Shown here one piece after another: positions 34,943-43,717 of a stretch of 51,344 nucleotides of DNA. The DNA is taken from the NCBI GenBank assembly GCA_028821395.1, contig JAPPGP010000083.1, positions 1 through 51,344 on the forward strand, read 5' to 3'. The notes under the pieces were generated by a model. It had not been told where the DNA came from, searched no databases, and saw only the letters and a program-made list of their open reading frames with translations. This DNA comes from Defluviicoccus sp. (GTDB taxonomy: Bacteria > Pseudomonadota > Alphaproteobacteria > MPNO01). The position numbers and the translations under genes were made by a program. Position 1 is the first letter of the stretch; each line of letters starts with the position of its first letter.

Positions 34943-36592
34943 ATGCTGGAAGGCGTCGTCCCCTACCCCCCCGAGTTTCAGAAGCTTTACCGCGACAAGG
35001 GCTACTGGGAGGACCGCACGCTGCGGGAAGAGCTACAGCCCTGCCTGGAGAGATTCGCCGACCGGGTCGCGGTGATCGACGAGACCGGCGAGCTGACCTA
35101 TGGCGAGCTCGACCGGATGTCGACCAATCTGGCGCTCAACCTGGTCGCGCTCGGGCTGAATCCGCTCGACCGGGTGGTCGTCCAGCTTCCCAACGTGAAC
35201 GAGTTCGCGATCCTCTACGTCGCCCTGCAGAAAGCCGGCTGCATTCCCATCGCGGCGCTGGTCACCCATCGTTTCGCCGAGATCGGCCAGTTCGTGGCGC
35301 TCTCCGGCGCTGCGGCCTGCGTCATCCCCGACACGATCCGCGGTTTCGACTACCGCGGCATGGCAGCGCGGGTGCAGGCGGAGCACGGCCACCTGAAGCA
35401 TCTCGTCGTCATGGGCGAGGCTAACGGCGATGCGCTGTCGCTGCACGAGCTGATCGAACGGCCTTCGCCGCTCGGCACAGACGCGCTCGCCGCGATCGGG
35501 ATCGATCCCGGCGATCCCGCCGTGTTCCAGCTCTCCGGCGGCACCACCGGCATCCCCAAGCTGATCCCGCGCACCCACAACGACTACGCCTACAACTCGA
35601 AACAGGCGGCGCGGGAGACCGAGGTGACGCCCGATTCGCGGCTCTTCATCGTGCTGCCCATCGCGCACAACCTGCCGCTCGCCTGCCCGGGGCTGCAGGG
35701 CTATTTGCTCAACGGCGCCGCCGTGGTGCTGTCGACCAGCGCCCGCGCGCCGGACGCCTTCGCGATGATCGAGAAGCACCGCGTGACCCATGTGATCGGC
35801 GTGCCGGCGCTGCATATCGGCTGGATCAACGATGCGGCGGCGGCCGAGCACGATCTGTCGTCGGTGCGGATGATCGGCAGCGGCGGCCAGCGGCTCCAGC
35901 CCGAGGTCAAGCGCCGGATGCGGGAGGTCTATCCCAACGCCTTCGTGCAGGAGAATTTCGGCATGGCCGAGGGCACGCTGATGTTCGTCAAGCGGACCGA
36001 CAGCGAGGACGCCCAGCTGGAGACCGTCGGACAGCCGATGTGCCCCGACGACGAGGTCATGCTGCTCGACGAAGAGGACAAATTGGTGCCCTTCGGCGAG
36101 GTCGGCGAGTTCTGCGTGCGCGGCCCATACACCCTGCGGGGCTATTTCGCGGCCGACGAGCACAACGCGCGCGCCTTCACCACTGACGGCTTCTACCGCT
36201 CGGGCGACCTGCTGCGCCAGCACTCTTCGGGCAACTACATCGTCGAAGGGCGGATCAAGGACCTGATCAACCGCGGCGGCGAGAAGATCTCGGCCGAGGA
36301 GATCGAGAACCTGATCCTCATGCACCCCGCGGTGCGCAACGTGGCCTGCGTGCCGATGCCGGACGCGCGCCTAGGCGAGCGCATGTGCGCCTATCTGGTG
36401 CTCCATCCTGGCCGCAGCATCGAGCTCGCCGAGCTGGCGGGTTTCCTCGAGGAGAAGGAAATCGCGCGCTTCAAGCTGCCGGAGCGGATAGAGATCGTCG
36501 ACAGCTTCCCGGTTTCCGCCTTCGGCAAGGTCTCGAAGAAGGCCCTGGTGGAGACGATCTCCGCGAAGCTCGCCGATGAGGCGAACAGGTAG
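34943..36592 (+). CDS. aryl-acid adenylating enzyme (DhbE/EntE-like), probably salicylate-type
   Basis: A 549-residue ANL-superfamily ligase. Core motifs are SGGTTGIPK at 198-206, FGMAEG at 339-344, GFYRSGD, and the C-terminal GKVSKKAL with the catalytic Lys. Along its length it follows 2,3-dihydroxybenzoate-AMP ligase DhbE: VPYPPEFQKLYRDKGYW at the start, AHN at 241-243, and INRGGEKISAEEIEN. The pocket residue equal to DhbE Ser240 is Cys248, and Val337 corresponds to Leu346; both changes are reported for salicylate-selecting relatives. No siderophore genes surround it; an SDR and an amidohydrolase do. It probably makes an aryl-AMP or aryl-CoA in catabolism. Confidence 0.88.
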   Translation: MLEGVVPYPPEFQKLYRDKGYWEDRTLREELQPCLERFADRVAVIDETGELTYGELDRMSTNLALNLVALGLNPLDRVVVQLPNVNEFAILYVALQKAGCIPIAALVTHRFAEIGQFVALSGAAACVIPDTIRGFDYRGMAARVQAEHGHLKHLVVMGEANGDALSLHELIERPSPLGTDALAAIGIDPGDPAVFQLSGGTTGIPKLIPRTHNDYAYNSKQAARETEVTPDSRLFIVLPIAHNLPLACPGLQGYLLNGAAVVLSTSARAPDAFAMIEKHRVTHVIGVPALHIGWINDAAAAEHDLSSVRMIGSGGQRLQPEVKRRMREVYPNAFVQENFGMAEGTLMFVKRTDSEDAQLETVGQPMCPDDEVMLLDEEDKLVPFGEVGEFCVRGPYTLRGYFAADEHNARAFTTDGFYRSGDLLRQHSSGNYIVEGRIKDLINRGGEKISAEEIENLILMHPAVRNVACVPMPDARLGERMCAYLVLHPGRSIELAELAGFLEEKEIARFKLPERIEIVDSFPVSAFGKVSKKALVETISAKLADEANR

Positions 36593-36594
36593 CC

Positions 36595-37437
36595 ATGCGC
36601 ATCGTCGACCTGCACTGCTACCCCAACACCCAGCCCTGGATCGACTGCCAGGGGCCCTATGTGAAGGCGCTCGCCGAGTACTGGAAGCGCGAGTGGTCGG
36701 CCAAGGAGGAGGACGAGGTCGTCCGGGACTTTGCCGAGGCCGGCGTGGAGGCGGTGCTGGTGGCGCTCGACCTCGAAGCTACGGTGGGCACGCCACCGTG
36801 CTCGAACGACTACGTCGCCGGCATGTGGCGGCGCCACCCCGAGCGCATCATCCAGGCCTGGGGGGCGGTCGACCCGCTGAAGGGCGAGGCCGCCATCGCC
36901 GAGGCCGAGCACGCCGTCAACGACCTCGGCCTGCTCGGCTTCCACTTCCACCCCATCATGGGCCACTTCGCGGTCAACGAGCGCCGCTTCCACCCTTTAT
37001 GGGAAGCGATCGCCGGGCTCGGCGTGCCGGTGATGATCGACGTCGGGACCACCGGCATGGGCGCCGGCATGCCGGGCGGTCTCGGCGCGCGAATCCGCCA
37101 CGCCCACCCATCGGCGATCGACGACCTTGCCGCGGACTTCCCGGCGCTCACCATCGTCGCCGCCCATCCCGGCTGGCCGTGGATCGAGGAGATGACGGCG
37201 GTCGCGCTGCACAAGGGCAACGTGTTCTGGGAGATGTCCGGCTGGGCGCCCAAATACATCCCGGACTCGCTGCTGCGCGACATGCGCTCGCGCCTCCGAG
37301 ACAAGGTGATGTTCGGCAGCGACTACCCCTCGATGCCCTACGGGCGGCTGTTCGAGGAATGGGGCGAGGTCGGCTACAGCGACGAGTTCCTGGAGAAATT
37401 CTTCCACGGCAACGCCGAGGCCATCCTCGGCCTGTAG
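36595..37437 (+). CDS. amidohydrolase-2 family protein (decarboxylase-like)
   Basis: A 280-residue TIM-barrel protein with VDLHCYP at 4-10, GFHFHPIMGHFAVNE near 114-129, AAHPGWPW near 189-196, and FGSDYPSMPYG near 241-251 with the metal-binding Asp. The N-terminal HxH pair seen in many relatives is D-L-H-C-Y here, similar to the ExH form of gamma-resorcylate decarboxylase. Family reactions include non-oxidative decarboxylation of aromatic acids and lactone hydrolysis. It starts 2 bp after the ligase stop, so both act together. It converges with the MBL gene. Confidence 0.87.
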   Translation: MRIVDLHCYPNTQPWIDCQGPYVKALAEYWKREWSAKEEDEVVRDFAEAGVEAVLVALDLEATVGTPPCSNDYVAGMWRRHPERIIQAWGAVDPLKGEAAIAEAEHAVNDLGLLGFHFHPIMGHFAVNERRFHPLWEAIAGLGVPVMIDVGTTGMGAGMPGGLGARIRHAHPSAIDDLAADFPALTIVAAHPGWPWIEEMTAVALHKGNVFWEMSGWAPKYIPDSLLRDMRSRLRDKVMFGSDYPSMPYGRLFEEWGEVGYSDEFLEKFFHGNAEAILGL

Positions 37438-37447
37438 GCGAGACCCC

Positions 37448-38248
37448 CTACAGCGTCATCAGATCCTCGCCGATGGCAAGCGGTCCCCGGTAGTCGCGGC
37501 GGATGATCTCGCTCAGCTCGCGCGGCACCGCATCGGGCATCATATGCGTGGTGACCAGCATATCGACCTGGGCGTCCCGCGCGACCAGCGAGAGCCGTTC
37601 GGGCGAGGTGTGGGCGTGCGCGGTGTGGCTCTTGTCGATCTCGGGCGCCCGCCACTTCTCGTACTGCATGCATTCGTGGATCAGGATATCCGCCCGGTGC
37701 GCGTGCCGGATCAGGTTCTCGCAGGGGCAGGTGTCGCCGGACAGAACGATCCGCCGGTCCTTCGACTCGAAGCGATAGCCGAAGGGCTGTTCCAGCGGGA
37801 AGTGGTCGACGTCGAAGGCGGTGACCTCGACTCCGTCGATTTCGGCCGCGAGGCCCTGGTCGATCTCATGCACCACGATATTGGGCATTTCCCGGCGGGC
37901 GGTGCGGATCTTCATGCGCCTTTCGAGGTCCGGGCGGTGCATCTCGAGCAGCTGGTCGACCATCGTCCGAAGCCCGGGCGGCCCGTAGATGTGCCACGGC
38001 GCATCGTCGCCCAAGATCCAGCGGCAGATGATGAAGTGCCCGAGATCGATGTAGTGGTCGGAATGCAGGTGGGTGATGAAGACGTGCTCGATGCTGTCGA
38101 GCGGTACCCCCGCCTCGACCAGCCGCACCACCACGCCGGAGCCGCAATCGACCAGAAAGCCGTTCGACCCGGCCCGCACCGCGTAGCCCGGGCCGCGCCG
38201 CTTCGGATTGGGGAAGGGCAGCCCGGTGCCCAGCAGGGTGACTTGCAC
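37448..38248 (-). CDS. MBL-fold metallo-hydrolase (RNase Z/arylsulfatase-like)
   Basis: A 266-residue metallo-beta-lactamase protein. The metal motif is THLHSDHYIDLGHF near 59-72; later ligands are in LSGDTCPC and HTSPERL. The N-terminus VTLLGTGLPFPNPKRRGPG matches the ribonuclease Z-like group that begins with a GTG loop, but the exosite of true RNase Z is missing. Similar proteins in this size range hydrolyse lactones, esters or cyclic nucleotides; no more precise call is possible. It converges with the amidohydrolase gene (10 bp gap) and diverges from the sigma factor gene. Confidence 0.85.
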   Translation of the reverse strand: MQVTLLGTGLPFPNPKRRGPGYAVRAGSNGFLVDCGSGVVVRLVEAGVPLDSIEHVFITHLHSDHYIDLGHFIICRWILGDDAPWHIYGPPGLRTMVDQLLEMHRPDLERRMKIRTARREMPNIVVHEIDQGLAAEIDGVEVTAFDVDHFPLEQPFGYRFESKDRRIVLSGDTCPCENLIRHAHRADILIHECMQYEKWRAPEIDKSHTAHAHTSPERLSLVARDAQVDMLVTTHMMPDAVPRELSEIIRRDYRGPLAIGEDLMTL

Positions 38249-38376
38249 GCGTCGCCTCCCGTTCCGCGGTCGGATGGCGGCGACGGTAGCACCGAGATGC
38301 GAATTCGGCCAAGGATTTGGGGGCGGGGTGCGTCAAACTTCACGAGGTGGAACCACCCTTGGACGATTGTGCCCAG

Positions 38377-38922
38377 ATGAGCGCGGACACCGACGGTGCG
38401 CTGGCCGGCAGGGCCGCGGCCGGGGACCGCGATGCGTTCGCGGCGCTCCTCGAGCGCCACTACGAGCGGATCTACCGCGTGGGCGCGCGCGTGCTTGGCG
38501 ACGAGGACGACGCGGCGGACCTTGCGCAGGATGTCTGCATGGGCCTGGCAGCCCGGCTCGCCTCCTGGCGGGGCGAGAGCCGGTTCACGACCTGGCTCTA
38601 TCGGGTGGTGGTCAATGCCGCGCGCGACCGCCTGCGGCGCGACGGCGCGAGGCGGCGCAACGAGCAGGCATTCGCCGAGGTCGACACCCTGACCCGGGCC
38701 GCACAGGGCGAGCGCGAGGACGAGGCCGTCTGGCTGCGCCAGGTGCTGGAGATGCTCGGCACCGATCTGCGAACGACGGTGACCCTGGTGATCGAGGAGG
38801 GGTTGCGGCACGCGGAAGCCGCCGAGGTGCTGGGCGTCTCCGAGTCCACCGTGTCGTGGCGCATGCACGAGGCGCGCAAGCGGCTGCGCGCGCTCGTTGC
38901 CGGCAGCGAGGTGATGCCGTGA
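38377..38922 (+). CDS. ECF-type RNA polymerase sigma factor
   Basis: About 181 residues from ATG 38377, or 20 more from a TTG at 38317; GTG 38347 is a third option, and no start has a strong ribosome binding site. Region 2 shows DAFAALLERHYERIYRVGARVL, DLAQDVCMGLAARL and the FTTWLYRVVVNAARDRLR segment. Region 4 has VTLVIEEGLRHAEAAEVLG followed by SESTVSWRMHEARKRLR, the helix-turn-helix that reads -35 elements. Its stop overlaps the GTG start of the VWA protein gene, typical of a sigma factor with its partner regulator. The target promoters are not known. Confidence 0.9.
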   Translation: MSADTDGALAGRAAAGDRDAFAALLERHYERIYRVGARVLGDEDDAADLAQDVCMGLAARLASWRGESRFTTWLYRVVVNAARDRLRRDGARRRNEQAFAEVDTLTRAAQGEREDEAVWLRQVLEMLGTDLRTTVTLVIEEGLRHAEAAEVLGVSESTVSWRMHEARKRLRALVAGSEVMP

Positions 38923-40895
38923 ACGACGAACTCGACAGGTTGCAGAGGGCGCTCCGCGCCAACCCGCCGCGTCCGGCGCCCGGCGACCGCGAGCGGACGA
39001 TCGAGGCGGCAATGGCCGCATTCGACCGCCACCGCCAAGGATTTCGACACGGGAGCCGTCAGACAGGGCATGTACCCGCCCAGGGTACGCGCTGGCTGCG
39101 GAGGATCCCGATGCCCCGTCTCTCTCTCGCATTTGCCGGGATGGCTGCCTGTCTGGTCGTCGCCGGTGTCGTCGGATACCGAGCGCTCTGGCTCCCCGGG
39201 TCCGGCACCGAGGAGCAGCGAATGGCCGCCGCACGACCGGACAGCGGCGCATCGGAACCGGCCCCGGCGCCACCGGATTCGCGCCTGGCCGCCGCCCGAA
39301 GAAAGGCCATGGAGGAGCGTTGGCGGCGGATGCAGACGGAGGAGGCGTCCCGCAAGGCCCTGTCGAAGGATCTACGGAACTTGCTGTTGCAGGGCTCCGG
39401 TCCGGCCTTGTCGATTTACCGTCCCTCGGAGCCGCCCGAGCCGCCCCGCTCGGCTCACCGCGACCGTTTCTCCTCCTTCGACGCGAACCCCGTGAAGCGT
39501 GCCGCCGAGGAACCGGTCTCGACCTTCTCGATCGACGTCGACACCGCCTCATACGGCTTCATGCGGGCCTCCCTCAACCGGGGCGTGCTGCCGCCGCGGG
39601 ACGCGTTGCGCACGGAGGAGCTGATCAACTACTTCCCGTACGGCTACCCGGCGCCGGCGAGTCCCGACATGCCGTTCGCCGTCCACGCCGCGCTGATGCC
39701 GACCCCGTGGAACGATGCCACGCGGCTGATGCATATCGGCATCAAGGGCTACGTTCCCGAGCGCGAGTCCCGCCCGCGCGCCAACCTGGTGTTCCTGATC
39801 GACAGCTCGGGCTCGATGGCCGAGCCGGACAAGCTGCCGCTGCTCAAGACCTCGTTCAAGCTGCTGCTGGGCACGCTGGCGCCCGATGACAGGGTGGCCA
39901 TCGTCACCTATGCGGGCGCCGCCGGCACGGTGCTCCCCCCGACCGAAGCGGCCGAGCGCGCGAAGATCGCCGCCGCCCTGGAGCGCCTCCACGCCGGCGG
40001 GTCGACGGCGGGCGCCGAGGGCATCCGCCAGGCCTATCTGCTGGCCGAGCAGCACTTCGTCGAGGACGGCATCAACCGGGTGATCCTCGCCACCGACGGC
40101 GACTTCAATGTCGGCATCGCCGACCCGCAGACGCTCGAAGGCTATATCGCGCGCAAGCGCGACAGCGGCGTCTATCTCTCGGTGCTCGGCTTCGGCACGG
40201 GCAACTACAACGACGCGCTGATGCAGCGCCTGGCGCAGACCGGGAACGGCAACGCCGCCTATATCGACAGCCTGTCGGAGGCGCGCAAGGTGCTGGTCGA
40301 GGAAGCGGGATCGACGCTTTTCCCGATCGCGAAGGACGTGAAGATCCAGGTCGAGTTCAACCCGGCGCTCATCGCCGAGTACCGCCTGATCGGTTACGAG
40401 ACCCGGATGCTGGCGCGCGAGGACTTCCGCAACGACAAGGTGGACGCCGGCGAGATCGGCGCCGGCCACGCGGTGACCGCGCTGTATGAGGTCGCGCTCG
40501 CGGGCTCGGGCGGCGAGCTGACCGCGCCGCTGCGCTACGGCCGGCAGGAGGCGGGGACGAGCGGCGGGTCGGGTAACGAGCTCGCCACCGTCTCCATCCG
40601 CTACAAGATGCCCGACGCCGGGAAGAGCACGAAGATCGCCCGGCACGTCACCCCGGCCGATGCGTTCGAGAACGCGGACGATGCGCCGCGGGATCTCCGC
40701 TTCGCCGCCGCCGTCGCCGCGTTCGGGCAGATCCTGCGCGGCGGCCGCTACACCGGCGACTACGGCTATGACGACGTGATCGCCGCCGCTCAAGCGGCCA
40801 AAGGCGAGGACCGGTTCGGCTACCGGGCCGAGTTCATCGGCCTCGTCCGGCTCGCCAAATCCGCCGCCGCCATGGAGCCGCAGGGCGGGCGATAG
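38919..40895 (+). CDS. membrane-anchored VWA domain protein (YfbK-like) coupled to the ECF sigma factor
   Basis: A 658-residue protein from the GTG at 38919. Residues 1-65 are a basic, cytosolic-looking segment, about 66-88 a single membrane helix, then an Ala/Pro-rich linker. Residues about 200-285 match the vWF_A N-terminal unit (STFSIDVDTASYGFMR), 286-450 a VWA domain with intact MIDAS (DSSGSM at 295-300, Thr363, ATDGD at 391-395), and the last 180 residues the DUF3520 unit. The helix and short N-terminus take the position of an anti-sigma factor, but no zinc-binding anti-sigma motif is seen. A metal-dependent outer domain would then sense a partner and control the sigma factor; this is inferred. 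Confidence 0.88.
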   Translation: MNDELDRLQRALRANPPRPAPGDRERTIEAAMAAFDRHRQGFRHGSRQTGHVPAQGTRWLRRIPMPRLSLAFAGMAACLVVAGVVGYRALWLPGSGTEEQRMAAARPDSGASEPAPAPPDSRLAAARRKAMEERWRRMQTEEASRKALSKDLRNLLLQGSGPALSIYRPSEPPEPPRSAHRDRFSSFDANPVKRAAEEPVSTFSIDVDTASYGFMRASLNRGVLPPRDALRTEELINYFPYGYPAPASPDMPFAVHAALMPTPWNDATRLMHIGIKGYVPERESRPRANLVFLIDSSGSMAEPDKLPLLKTSFKLLLGTLAPDDRVAIVTYAGAAGTVLPPTEAAERAKIAAALERLHAGGSTAGAEGIRQAYLLAEQHFVEDGINRVILATDGDFNVGIADPQTLEGYIARKRDSGVYLSVLGFGTGNYNDALMQRLAQTGNGNAAYIDSLSEARKVLVEEAGSTLFPIAKDVKIQVEFNPALIAEYRLIGYETRMLAREDFRNDKVDAGEIGAGHAVTALYEVALAGSGGELTAPLRYGRQEAGTSGGSGNELATVSIRYKMPDAGKSTKIARHVTPADAFENADDAPRDLRFAAAVAAFGQILRGGRYTGDYGYDDVIAAAQAAKGEDRFGYRAEFIGLVRLAKSAAAMEPQGGR

Positions 40896-40926
40896 AGGCG
40901 ATCCGGTGCCGCCCGCTGGAACCGCC

Positions 40927-41826
40927 CTACACCATCCCCGCCCGCTCCAGCACGCCGTCGAGGCGTCGTTCGAGCTCGGGAAGCGCCGGGACCATCGGCA
41001 GGCGGTGCGCGTTCTCGGGGATCAGCCCGACCCGTCTCATCATGTATTTGATGGGGATCGGGTTGGTGTCGTAGAACACCGCCTGATTTATCTCGAACAG
41101 CGCGTAGTGGATGTCCTGCGCCTTCTTGAGGTCGCCCTCCCAGACCGCCTCGCACATCGCCGCCAGCCGCGCCGGGCGCAGATTGCCGACCGCGTTCATC
41201 AGCCCGCAGGCGCCGACCGCCATCATCGGGTAGCTGAGGTCCTCCAGCCCGACGAAGATGCGGAAATCCATGCCTAGCCTGGCGAGGCAGCGGCTGACGA
41301 AGCCGAGATCGTCGACGGCGTGCTTCATGCCGACGAAGTTGGGCGCCTTGTCGGCGATCTCGCAAAGCGTCTCCAGGGTCACGCTCACCGCCGCCCGGCC
41401 GGGGATGTGGTAGATCATCCAGGGCAGCTCGGTGCGCCTGGCGAGCTCCAGGTAGTATGCGGCGAGCCCGCGCTGCGGCGGGCGGATGAAATAGGGGGTG
41501 ACGATCAGCAGCGCGTCGGCCCCCGCCTTTTCGGCATGAAGGGTCAGCGCCTCGGTATCGGCGAAGGATTGCGACCCGGTGGCGGCGACGATGGGAACCC
41601 GGCCCGCCGCCGCCTCGACCGCTACGTCGACCGCCCGGTTGCGTTCGGCGACCGTGAGCGTCGCGGGCTCCGAGGTGGTGCCGTTGACCAGGATGCCGTG
41701 CGAGCCCTCGCGGATCTGGAACTCGACCATTTCGGCATAGGCCGCGTAGTCGACGGCGCCGTCGCGGAACGGGGTGATCAGCGGCGGGATCGAGCCGCGC
41801 AGGAAGCCCTTCGGCAGGTCCATCAT
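40927..41826 (-). CDS. DapA/NAL family aldolase or hydratase-aldolase
   Basis: A 299-residue TIM-barrel lyase. The carboxylate loop NGTTSEPATL (48-57) has Ser-Glu where DapA has Gly-Glu. The Tyr of YHIPGRAAV (Tyr139) and the Schiff-base Lys of NFVGMKHAVDD (Lys168) are present, and NPIPIKYMMRRVGLI is typical of dihydrodipicolinate synthase. It could be a second dihydrodipicolinate synthase, but lack of other lysine genes and the following bicupin gene favour a catabolic hydratase-aldolase or similar. Two adjacent ATG codons exist (41826, 41823). It begins 4 bp after the bicupin stop, so they share an operon. Confidence 0.85.
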   Translation of the reverse strand: MMDLPKGFLRGSIPPLITPFRDGAVDYAAYAEMVEFQIREGSHGILVNGTTSEPATLTVAERNRAVDVAVEAAAGRVPIVAATGSQSFADTEALTLHAEKAGADALLIVTPYFIRPPQRGLAAYYLELARRTELPWMIYHIPGRAAVSVTLETLCEIADKAPNFVGMKHAVDDLGFVSRCLARLGMDFRIFVGLEDLSYPMMAVGACGLMNAVGNLRPARLAAMCEAVWEGDLKKAQDIHYALFEINQAVFYDTNPIPIKYMMRRVGLIPENAHRLPMVPALPELERRLDGVLERAGMV

Positions 41827-41830
41827 GGCG

Positions 41831-42961
41831 CTACTCGCCGAGCGCCGCCCTGACCTGCTCCTTGTTGGTCTCGAAGCCGACATTGGCGCCGAGCACCGAC
41901 CACGGATGCTTGAGGTCCTCCTGCCAGAGGAGCGATTCCATGACGATGTTGAGCGGCTGGTCCTGGACGGTGAGCTCGTAGACCGCCTCGTCGTAGGAGG
42001 CGTGGTTGTGCACCGCCCAGCCGGGCGCCGACAGCATCAGATCGCCCGCCTTCCACTCATAGACCTTGCCCTCGACGGTGGACCGGCCGCTGCCCGAGAA
42101 ATAGTAGTTGATCGCCGCCGAGACATGGCGGTGCGGCCGGTCGACGATCTTCGGCGGGCGCACCGTCATGGTGGCGAAGAAGCTCGGCGTGGTGCCGTTG
42201 AACCGCCCGGTCATCGGGTTGAACAGCAGATAGAGCCGCCGGCCGCGATACTCCTTGCCGAGGGCCTGGAGCTTGTCGAGCTCGCGCTTCACGTCCTGCC
42301 ACGGCCAGCGCAGCGCGGGCGAATCGAGCGCCTCGGGGTTGATTAGCGTCTCGTAGGGCATCAGCCAGGCCCCGTCCCCGGTCAGCTGGAAGGTGCCGTA
42401 GGGGTTGACGTCGCGCGCATCCGGTGGCGCCTCGGTCTCGGCTTGCGCCCCGTCGCCGACCGCCTCGATCGGCGGGGGCGGCTCCTCGTCGACGATGTGG
42501 ACGTTCATCTTCTCCAATAGCGGCGCGTTGGAGTAGGAGAGCCGAACCTGCACGTCGTCGGAATCGTTGACGTGCCAGTAGGTCGCCATCGACGGGAAGT
42601 TCCACACGTCGTAGAGCGCAAACGGGATGCGCTTGCCGTCGACGATCGAATACCCGCCGCCGCCGATGCAGAAATTCACCTGGGTCGAGTTGTGGCGGAT
42701 CGGCGCCGACTGCTCGCCGGGGTTCAGCACTTCCAGCGTGACGCGCACCCCGGGCTGCAGGCCGGGGCCGACGCCGAGGGCCTGCCAGTCGGGATGGGCG
42801 ACGATCGAATGGCGCCTGCCGTTGGCCGGCCGCGCCAGGCTCGCCAGCCGCCCGACCTCCCCGTCGATCTCCTCCCTGGTGATGACCACCGGCTCCCAGA
42901 GATCGAGCGCGGGCGTCGTGTACCCGCTGCGGTCGATGAAGACGGCCTTCTTCTGCGCCAT
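41831..42961 (-). CDS. bicupin protein, gentisate 1,2-dioxygenase-like
   Basis: A 376-residue protein with two cupin barrels. The C-terminal one has a full metal site: RPHRH (His277, His279) with later VHNH (His318, His320). The N-terminal one has only IRH (His90) and WH (His130), missing the first His of the usual HxH. Classical gentisate dioxygenases keep their iron in the N-terminal cupin, so the arrangement is reversed here. Ring cleavage of a hydroxybenzoate is possible but not proven. The ATG at 42961 gives MAQKKAVFIDR; 103 bp separate it from the adk stop on the same strand. Confidence 0.82.
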   Translation of the reverse strand: MAQKKAVFIDRSGYTTPALDLWEPVVITREEIDGEVGRLASLARPANGRRHSIVAHPDWQALGVGPGLQPGVRVTLEVLNPGEQSAPIRHNSTQVNFCIGGGGYSIVDGKRIPFALYDVWNFPSMATYWHVNDSDDVQVRLSYSNAPLLEKMNVHIVDEEPPPPIEAVGDGAQAETEAPPDARDVNPYGTFQLTGDGAWLMPYETLINPEALDSPALRWPWQDVKRELDKLQALGKEYRGRRLYLLFNPMTGRFNGTTPSFFATMTVRPPKIVDRPHRHVSAAINYYFSGSGRSTVEGKVYEWKAGDLMLSAPGWAVHNHASYDEAVYELTVQDQPLNIVMESLLWQEDLKHPWSVLGANVGFETNKEQVRAALGE

Positions 42962-43064
42962 GTCGGGACTCCTCCTGTCGCGCCGCCGCTCGACAAATCG
43001 GGGCATGGGGTCGGGCGGCCGGGGGAATTGCGCGGAGCCTAGCCCCGGCCCCGGCGGGGGTCAA

Positions 43065-43717
43065 TCAGGCGGCGAACGCGCCGAGGGCCGCCCGGATCTC
43101 GGCGGTCACCGCGTCGATGCCCGCCATCCCGTCGACGCTCCTGAGAATGCCGCGGCCCCGGTAGTAGGGGAGCAGCGGCTCGGTCTGGGCGTGATAGGCG
43201 GCGAGACGCGTCTTCACGGTCTCCTCGTTGTCGTCCGGCCGCTCGATGAACTCGGTGCCGCCGCAGCGGTCGCACACCCCCTCGACGGCGGTCGGCCGAA
43301 AGCGCCGGTGATAGCCGGCCCCGCAATCGGCGCAGGAGAACCGCCCGGCGATGCGTTCGACCAGGGCGCCGTCGTCGACCGCGATCTCGATCACCGCGTC
43401 GAGCCGCCTGGCCTTGCGCGCGAGCATCCCGTCGAGCGCCTCGGCCTGGGCGATGGTGCGCGGAAAGCCGTCGAGAATGAACCCGCCGGCGCAATCGGGC
43501 TGGTCGATCCGGCGTTCGATCATCGACACCATGATGTCGTCGGGGACCAGATTGCCGGCCGCCATGATCGAGCCGACGAGCTTGCCGGTCTCGCTGCCCG
43601 AGGCCGCCGCTTGGCGCAGCATCTCGCCGGTCGAGAGCTGGACCAGCCCGTTCGATTCCTGGAGGCGGATCGCCTGGGTGCCCTTGCCGGAGCCCGGGGG
43701 CCCCAGCATGATCAGGT

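Noticed and set aside
34943..36592. Siderophore biosynthesis gene
   Set aside because: No isochorismatase, isochorismate synthase, carrier or NRPS genes surround it, so catabolism is more likely.
38346..38376. GGAAC-containing ECF-type promoter and small GGTG/CACC hairpin before the sigma gene
   Set aside because: GGAAC is present, but no matching -10 at the proper spacing; it would leave almost no leader.
43041..43060. GC-rich inverted repeat after adk as an intrinsic terminator
   Set aside because: Only a 4-bp CCCC/GGGG stem with a 3-nt loop and no T-run on the minus strand; not strong enough to call.
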